Shown here piece by piece: positions 57,048-64,000 of a stretch of 64,000 bases of DNA; positions within the stretch are counted from its first letter, which is position 1, and every line of letters begins with the position of its first letter. The translations under genes and the position numbers were made by a program. The notes beneath the pieces were generated by a model. It was not told where the DNA came from, made no database searches, and was given only the letters and a program-made list of their open reading frames with translations. The stretch is from Dictyophora rubrovolvata (lineage: Eukaryota > Basidiomycota > Agaricomycetes > Phallales > Phallaceae): NCBI GenBank assembly GCA_029959195.1, contig CP114125.1, positions 1,612,001 through 1,676,000 of the forward strand. Direction: 5' to 3'.

Positions 57048-58010
57048 TAAACGCGGCCAGTTTGCCTGCCACTATCCCCATCCTCCTCCCCTTCTGAAAA
57101 CGAAGTCCGTCTCTTTGACCGTGACCGGAAACAAAAAACCGTGTAAAAAAATGAACCTTTCAGCGAAAAAGCACATCAGGTTGCTGGTTGTTGCGATGCC
57201 AACCTCCGTCGTCACGTCGGTCTTCATGCTCAAGCAGAACAAAGGTTGGTAGATGAAGGCTGCCTAGGGGAGGCGGCGGCTCTTCGGAGACAGGTCCTGA
57301 TGGGATATGAGTGCGAGGTTCCCCGCTGGACAACGCTTTCGCTATGTTGGCTATCGAGTTGATAGTTAAAAGGCCAGGCCGTAACAGTGGGACTCGGAAG
57401 AGGTCTAGAGAAATAAAAGCGGTTGTTTATTGAGTTCATGTTAATTTATTAGCGCAAAAGCATACCTTATAAGAAACCATTTATAATTTCATTGAAATAG
57501 AGAAGTCAGTTTACATCAATGAGCCATCGTAGAGAAAGAAGCATGTCCACGTCGGAGCAGGTCGGAGCCTGAAGCTTGAAGTCCGTGAGCGCCCGTAAAT
57601 TGCATCGCACAAACAAACAAACAACGCCTACTATTTCGTGGATTGAGCAATAAGTCGAACGTTGACCTTGTCAGCATTCAATATGCGATATCGACACTGA
57701 CTTTGATGTATATCTCTAGATTATTTTCCACGTGTCACGACGACAAAACATCATCAAATTCTCTTGATTCTTCAACATAAAATTTGTTATGTCGAGGCTT
57801 TCGTATATGCATTTTACCCGAGTCAATACTTAAACGATCTAAAGTGTTGCGGAAGAAATGCAGAGACTCTCATAGATTCAATGTTTGGAAATCACCGCGG
57901 AAATCCTCCTTCACACAATCAGTCATACATATGTCCTCTTGTGTAAGATGCCCCCTTCAAGCCCTGCGCTAAAATTAGGTGAGATTTCAAACCAATATTG
58001 TCACCCTTGT

Positions 58011-59262
58011 TCATGTATTGATACATCCTACCACTCCTCCTGTTGAGATGTTGGGTAGAAGTAACGATCGCCAAGAAGATAAAAGGGACTGTGATTGTTG
58101 AACTTGAGAGTGTAAAAGGTGAATGTCTTCCAAATCTCTGAGCTGAAAAAAGAGTGAGATAAATTGTAAAGTATACAAATGCCCATGAACAAATACACAC
58201 AGGCTCCTGTCACCAACGGGAGCATAGACAGGATATGTCCATGGCCCAGGCAGGAGAAAGTGGACGACCTCACGAAGCCGGGGATGAGCTTTCAAAGCCG
58301 CTTCGAAACTATCCGAACGTTGTGAGGTCCAGTATATTCGACTGTAAATCCTTCTTAATGAAGGATTTTTGACAGCGTTGAGAACAACGTCGTTCTCGGC
58401 AATGTAGTATGCTCTTGGGACGTAAACGGTTTGAAGGTTTGGTACAAGAGCAAGAGCTCTTGAAATAGCTTTGGCACGTTTATGACGTTCGCGGTATCTA
58501 TATGACGAATCAATGTCATCGAGCCACAAAATTTCATCGTAAGGATGATCGTATAAAACCTAATTATGTAGAACTGCTTTGAGAAAGAAGAACGAAGATA
58601 TATTTTAAAACACACAGACCAAATTCGACCAGATAGATGTCATACACTCAATGTGGACATCGATGACATATTGGACTCCCTGGTTTCCCCAAACTAACCA
58701 ATCGCGAAGGACGAAGTGTTGAGGATTGACTAGTGACTAGCCAGAGACCGCTACAGGGACTGCCCACATTCCGCGAAGATATATCATCCAGTGTGATACA
58801 TAAAGTCGTAAGTCGAGGCACTTTTGAAAGAATTGTATAGATAGCCCGTCCTGGGCCTCCCTCGATGCGCAGTTTCTTGATATAGTGGCCGATGCGCTGT
58901 CGTCGCTTGATTGCCAAAGCATCCGCCTCCGACCTGGAGGTAATAATGACAGTTTCATGAGATATTGGCATAATAATGCGTCTCCAACGGCGACAAACCA
59001 AAGAATAGGACTTCACCTCAGCGCGATGTGCAAGAAGGTGAGTAGGGTCGCGATGGGAAAACATGTCATAGTCGACATAAAGCCGGTATTCCAAAATGAT
59101 ATGGATAAGTTCATCTGGAAGCAGATCGAATGACGTCAACTTGGTTTTTCGTTTTTGGACAATCTTGTCTGCCATTTCATAATTTCGAGGACGGTGTCGG
59201 TGTCTGAGTTCCGGTTCCAGGGCAAGGGGGTTTACCTCCGCACCAATCCAACTGTTCGGCAT
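58011..59262 (-). pseudogene. F-box / leucine-rich gene, damaged copy B
   Basis: Same orientation and layout as copy A: MADKIVQ, F-box FDLLPDELIHIILEYRL, SYSLVCRRWRRIIMP, then leucine-rich segments; the second exon region (58,011-58,560) keeps QLRDLEDIHLLHS, longer than in copy A. Around 58,728-58,742 a seven-base tandem duplication (TGACTAG twice) shifts the frame relative to copy A, after which the residues of the conserved C-terminal part of exon 2 are lost until the intron. The upstream leader exon is one base shorter than in copy A. Probably a pseudogene; an unusual splice could rescue it. Confidence 0.6.
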
Positions 59263-60420
59263 TCGGCATTCGGCACCTGCGTACGTCGCACGTCGTCGTA
59301 TATGTTGACCATAGTTTAGTGTCTGGAATATAGTACAGAGGCAAGATAGATGAGTTAAGAACAGATAACTTGAAGCTTTTTATGACCGTGACGGCCGAAT
59401 GGGAAACCGATAAAAAGGATCCGAGCGTGCTGTCCGAGGCAAGCATTTCTACCACTTAAAAGCATATCGCTGACATTCTTGATTTTGGAAATCCTTTACT
59501 TCGATGGTCTCACGGTGGCGTGTGAGGCAGGTTTTCTTCTCTTATACACGCTTTCATCAGTCAAAGAATCGTCCTACTGCGATGCGGGTAGTTAGGTACA
59601 TGAAAGATTTTGCCAATTGACGGTCGCGGGTAAACGAATCGATGACTGAGAGGTCGTTACGTTGCCATCAGCGTGCCCGAGGCAAGAAGATTGGACACAG
59701 CATCGGGTTTATCAATGGAGATCAAAGCCAATGTTCGTTTTGGCTTGAATGGAGGATGAAAAAATTTGTCGTGTTATTCTTAACTCCGACTGAAATTCAC
59801 TGCAATCATACGGTGTCATGGGTTTTAGGTTCGGCGCAAGCCATGAATGCATGAATTTCTGGTGCGACGAGTGGTTTCGGACGATGACTACGAAGACAAT
59901 GGGATGTCTCCTCTCCGAATGCTCGAAAACGATATCAGTGACCGACTGAATTTGAATTCGGAACAGCGACTTGGTACGAACATGGGTTTCATTTTTTAAT
60001 GTATCCTCAAGCTCATATTGAACTTTCGTATATGACGGCGTCACCATTACAAATTTTTAACTCAATCTAAACCTGTCGCACCTCTCTCGAAATCAATGTA
60101 CGCCGTACAATGTATCAGCGTGCCAGCCTGTTCAAGATTTGTTCAAGATAACAGCACAAGGTGGGGAAGTGCTTAGACAATAGAAATCGTACTATCATGG
60201 CCCACGTCGTCCTTCAGAAGACTAGGTTCGGTATTGTGAAAGTCGGAGGCAGGAAGGGATATCTATATCTGATGTGACAGTCTCATGTAACGTACAGGAT
60301 GACAAAGAAGGGATGGATCAGTTGGGCCAATTACGTCATCAATTGCTAAACCACGCCCAAAACCTCATCGTGCGCCGCGCCCACTGTGGTGATGGGTGGA
60401 TGTTGTGGGCTCCACAACTA
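59263..60420. other. Intergenic, no supported gene
   Basis: Frames at 59,642-59,854 and 59,712-60,047 overlap on opposite strands and have no domain. The region leads into the repeat cluster beginning near 60,421. Confidence 0.4.
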
Positions 60421-60930
60421 TAGATCAGGTGAAAATAACCTGCACCCTCAGTTGGGCGTGTAGTCTAAACTTTTTGAGAGTAAAGCGGATTGTTGTGATT
60501 TGCCCATTCCAGGTTTTGCTAGATCAGGTGAAAATAACCTGCACAGCATATGTCCGGCCTGCGAAATGGAGACAGAAACCGTAACGCACTTTCTCTCCAT
60601 ATGCCCTCGATACGACACTTCAGACAACACACCGTCCCAAAGATCCAATTGCTGAAAGATCGAAAAGCGACGAAAGTCCTTTTTGAATACATCAACAAAA
60701 CAGGTCGCTTCATGCAAACACACGGAAAACTAGACGAACCAAAAGGGAGACAGAGAGGAAGAGGATGAAGCAGTACGGTGGGAACATCGATCCCCACGAC
60801 ACCTCATTACGCGCCTGACGAGCGAAGAGTACACGAGAAATGACGCGAGACGGCCATCTCAACGAGTTAACCTGCACAGCTGCACCCTCAGTTGGGCGTG
60901 TAGAAGGGGTGCAGGTTATTTTCACCTTAC
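60421..60930. repeat. Cluster of a 19-bp motif, two direct and one inverted copy
   Basis: AGGTGAAAATAACCTGCAC occurs at 60,427-60,445 and 60,526-60,544, and inverted at 60,909-60,927. The neighbouring 23 bases from 60,441 (TGCACCCTCAGTTGGGCGTG, then TAG) recur at 60,881-60,903. A diverged copy of both lies at about 61,002-61,043. The outer copies act like terminal inverted repeats around a LINE fragment. Confidence 0.65.
60545..60770 (+). mobile_element. 3'-terminal fragment of a LINE-type retrotransposon
   Basis: One frame gives CPACEMETETVTHFLSICPRY, the zinc-knuckle signature near the end of non-LTR reverse-transcriptase proteins (a CPxC pair, then HFL and CP). A second frame follows with KATKVLFEYINKTGRF, the usual C-terminal sequence after it. 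The two lie in different frames, so a small indel or stop separates them; nothing of the polymerase domain is present upstream. It is a dead fragment of about 75 codons. Confidence 0.7.
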
Positions 60931-61480
60931 CCAATCACAACGTTCCGTTTAAGGCCGCTTAAGATTAGACGCTGATAACTGAATAGAAAACTGAATTCAA
61001 GCTAGATTATGTGAAAATGACCTGACTCCTCAGTCGGGCGTGATAGTTCGTTCAAATGGCACTTGTTTTTTTATATGCACTAAATATGTCTCTTGTTAAT
61101 GAGTGACCATCACCGCAAATCGAAACTCCTAAACATCTCACTGAGACACTACCTAAGTTCCATTTTTTTGGGCAGCAAACGTTCTCATATTATGTAAGGC
61201 TTACTAGTCTAAACTTTTTGAGAGTAATTTTCACAGACACCTAGTTGGCTTGTAGTTTGGGCACGCTGTCGCTTGACTACCCATATCACGCAGAAACTGT
61301 TGTTAGATATTATCGATTGTCACAAGAACTACCCATCATTAGGACCAACAGGACAACCAACAGGACGGGGAGCAATAGGTTGCTTTCTCGAGAGTGATCA
61401 GAATCATTTAGTATGCTGTGCCGAAAAAGTCTAATCATGGTTCTTAGTCATGGTTCTTTTTGGCCGCTGCTTTTCTGGTC
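60931..61480. other. Repeat remnants and promoter region of the DUF6534 gene
   Basis: TAGTCTAAACTTTTTGAGAG at about 60,461 recurs at about 61,208. A diverged copy of the 19-bp motif region lies at 61,002-61,043. No gene. Confidence 0.5.
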
Positions 61481-61488
61481 TATAAAAG
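61481..61488 (+). promoter_or_regulatory. TATA box of the DUF6534 gene
   Basis: TATAAAAG 75 nt before the ATG at 61,556. Confidence 0.6.
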
Positions 61489-61555
61489 CAGGAGTCACCC
61501 TGGCATCTACCTTTTTTTCACTCAATCACTTAAACCTAATCCTCCTTCAACAGTC

Positions 61556-63372
61556 ATGGTTAATGTGGAACCAATGTATGTATGTTCTCCCAGAAATTTG
61601 GTCCAAATTGTTAACTTGCCGATATTAAGCTTCGGTCCTATGCTCATTGGTGTCTTTCTTAACACTATATTATATGGCGTAAGCGATTTATCTGAAGCCG
61701 CTTGCGTCCCATACTCAACGATTTGCTCAGGTCCTCCTTGTTCAAGTAAACAACGTCATATTTTTAATTGAAAAACTCGTACCAATTTCCTATCTTAGGC
61801 AATTATATATTATCAAAACTATAAACTGTAAGTGAGCCTACAAGCTTATTAGATCTCACAAGTCTGACAACAGACTGTTATAACCCTCAGAGATGTAAAA
61901 TGGACTCGATATCTAGTGCGTCTCTGTGGCGATAAATACGATTGTTCATTTCACCTTTTTTTTTCTTCCTTGTAGGTCTTGTATTTGTTCATTTGCGAGA
62001 CTATTAACACACTTTGTGACATCGGGATGATGTACGAGCCGCTAGTTGCTCGCTTCGGTATTATGACCTATTCTTTACGTCGGGATGTGTAGTAATTTTG
62101 TCATCAGGAACCGAAAGGGCGGTGACAAGGCTGCCAATATGTACGTCAATTTATGCCCTGGTGTTCGAGCTAATTAAGATATGTGTTATATAGTATTCAC
62201 AGCAGGTGAGAGGAGTTCTCTTATCGTTGAACCTGGTTCTCATGATATCGCTTAAGATCCCATGTTAACAGTATTGAACATTCATTCCTCACGTCTAGTT
62301 CGCATTGACAAGTTCGCATAGGTTCTCATATCCACACCAGTTCAACTGTTCATCTGTTGGCGAATAAAGGTGTTGTTCAAGCTGATAAATACGAGATTTC
62401 AAGGCACGTCATATCTTATCGCTTTCCTTTCCCTCTGTTCATTTGGTAAGTGCATTTTTTACTCCGAGATGATGGATAACTAACGATTTCATTAAACCAC
62501 GACAGTCGGAGGGATATCCGTTTCTGTGTATAATGGTCACATACCGAAGTTTACTCAACTCGGTGACGCTCGCTGGGCTGTCATTCTTTGGCTTGTTCCC
62601 TCAGCCGTAGTGGATATTTCCATAACTATATGTCTGGTATACTCATACGTAAGTTGTCCGATCTCCTCCGAGAGGCTCTTCATCCTTTTCATGCTGATTC
62701 TCATCATAGCGAAAATGCCGAACAGGGTTTGGGAGAACAGACAACGTATTGAATAGAAATATCCGACGTAACCTATGCTTTTTGTTCGTCAATGCCGCTG
62801 ATATTCACAACTGAATGAATTAGTTGCCATCCACACAGGTGCTGTTACTTCTATGTTTGCAATCCTAGACTATCTAGTCTTTCAAACTGTACCCGTAAGT
62901 GGTAATATAGTCTCGTGGTGAGAAATTGTATATAACCTGTTGATTCTAAAGCAAACAACGGCGTAAGTTGCCTATAGCTTTCATTCGCGGATCAACTCAA
63001 ACCTTGCGCATAGTAATTTTGCATTCGACTTCGCCCTCGGGAAGCTGTATTCTAATTCCTTGTTGTCCACCTTCAACGCCAGAGCATATTCTACTCGTAA
63101 TGACATGGAAGATCAAACGAATTACAATATCTTGTTCGGGCCGCAAGACAATACGCAATCAATTGTGAGGGTCTCTCTCGGCTTTTTCTTTTCTTCTGCC
63201 TTACTTTACTTCGGAAATTGAGTCTTTAAATCAGCCAGTTTCGTTCCCACCTGAAGCCTCAGGCTCTTCAAGCGCTGATCTTGAATCACAGGTGTCAACA
63301 AATGATTTACACCCCAAAGTGTTGACTAGGATAGAACAGAATGAAGATATTACGGAACCTACATCTGTCTAG
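61556..63372 (+). CDS. DUF6534 seven-helix membrane protein, microexon-rich
   Basis: Sixteen exons keep phase: 61556-61575, 61630-61678, 61731-61745, 61799-61827, 61891-61915, 61976-62057, 62108-62140, 62194-62205, 62257-62270, 62322-62445, 62506-62648, 62710-62767, 62824-62894, 62952-62962, 63014-63164 and 63235-63372; 324 residues. Seven hydrophobic segments are seen, starting with FGPMLIGVFLNTILYGVLLV, RYLVLYLFICETINTLCDIG and DPMLTVLISTPVQLFICWRI. The C-terminal block LAIHTGAVTSMFAILDYLVF with FALGKLYSNSLLSTFNAR is the DUF6534 signature. Such proteins are expanded in mushrooms and have no known function; a role in the plasma membrane is inference. Four exons are 11-15 nt. All introns are 50-70 nt. 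A serine-rich tail ends the protein. Confidence 0.85.
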
Positions 63373-64000
63373 TCTTTGTTTTCAATATTATATATTGCTA
63401 GCTAAACGTTGTCCAATTCTTGACACTACTTTTGAGCCTAGAGTGAACCGCCGATGCAATGAGTGAGGGCTCAAAATTGATTCAAAAAGAGGTACAAAGA
63501 TCATTATTTGTCAATACGTTGCTGTTGGCTTTCGTGTGCTTTCCTATTTGCTGGGATCTTCCGTATGTCATTCTTTGTTCTCGACGTGAACGTAATTGAA
63601 GAAGCTCTAGGATCCTTCCTCGTCTATCCAATTAAACTATGATGCCCTGCTCCCTAAATCTCATTTCAGTCAGTTTGTCCGATGTATTGCATCCGTCCAA
63701 ACGCGAAATGCTACAAGGCGAAAGGTATTTGTGTCCTTTCCGTAAACCATGGCCGGGTCCTGAATTCATTAGTGCAATCTCAAATTTTTCTGGATTGTCA
63801 CCATAGTCGTGTAAGTTTCATGCTACCCCTCTAGAAATTTTCGTTTTGGATGCTGATCTTTTTCTCTATAGTTTTGTTTATGAGGTACGAGAGACGCACA
63901 GATATTTATCGCACATATTTTCCACCCCTATACAGAGTCCTTCTCCTTCCTGATGGCCTGGCTTTCTTGAACGCACAAGGCTTAAATTTTCACTCCCGAC
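63373..64000 (+). other. Possible start of another spliced gene at the window edge
   Basis: An ATG at 63,459 opens MSEGSKLIQKEVQRSLFVNT, running into a hydrophobic stretch; a donor fits near 63,562 and an acceptor before 63,670. A later exon-like frame near 63,875-64,000 reads as a membrane-protein-like segment. The gene would be cut by the window end, so it is not called as a CDS. Confidence 0.25.

Larger units (their letters stand above)
54120..57918. other. Gene-poor stretch with a third F-box 3'-end fragment
   Basis: About 56,020-56,240 repeats the 3' flank of the F-box copies (compare 20,430-20,600 and 57,830-58,010). Minus-strand frames at 54,699-55,201 abut one another but show no domain. 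A 33-codon frame starts near 57,151 after the tandem repeat at 57,014. No gene is called. Confidence 0.4.

Noticed and set aside
1-64000. CRISPR array, rRNA, LTR element or secondary-metabolite cluster
   Set aside because: No regularly spaced repeats, no rRNA sequence, no recognisable gag/pol/integrase motif and no NRPS/PKS/terpene synthase domain were seen.

Overview
The window looks like a nuclear contig from a mushroom-forming basidiomycete (Agaricomycetes). The evidence is the density of short GT-AG introns (mostly 46-75 nt), the presence of fungal families such as FunK1-type kinase relics, DUF6534 seven-helix membrane proteins, F-box/leucine-rich proteins and GH79 glycosidases, and TATA boxes about 75 nt upstream of ATGs. 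No gene names were looked up; all identities come from reading translations and splicing them by eye so that phase is kept.

Layout. 1-9.2 kb: a repeat-derived left edge, a small secreted protein, a secreted GH79 glycosidase and a long low-complexity serine-rich protein. 9.26-11.71 kb: exocyst subunit Exo70. 12.4-30.2 kb: a repeat-rich, mostly decayed island built around a large inverted duplication (left arm about 6.5 kb, right arm about 5.3 kb, spacer about 5.5 kb). The arms carry fragments of a FunK1-like kinase gene and one small intact gene in each arm (87 aa). The spacer holds an F-box gene and a WD40 relic. 31.7-39.7 kb: an F-box/LRR gene, an uncharacterised gene, an E(z)-type histone methyltransferase (CXC plus SET) and the NF-Y subunit B / HAP3 histone-fold factor. 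40.3-45.4 kb: mostly gene-poor, with a small secreted protein gene. 45.4-54.1 kb: SEC31 (COPII coat), GPN2 (GPN-loop GTPase) and an uncharacterised gene. 54.1-61.4 kb: gene-poor, with a second, damaged copy of the F-box gene, a third fragment of its 3' end, and a LINE tail flanked by a 19-bp inverted motif. 61.56-63.37 kb: a DUF6534 membrane protein built from 16 very small exons.

The housekeeping genes (exo70, sec31, GPN2) serve secretion and nuclear import of RNA polymerase II; the E(z) homologue and NF-YB are chromatin and transcription factors. I see no operon-like functional cluster. The most unusual points are the inverted duplication with its amino-acid-replacement-rich small gene pair, the microexon-dense DUF6534 gene, and the repeat and relic structure around them. 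No complete transposon, LTR element, rRNA, CRISPR array or convincing tRNA was found.
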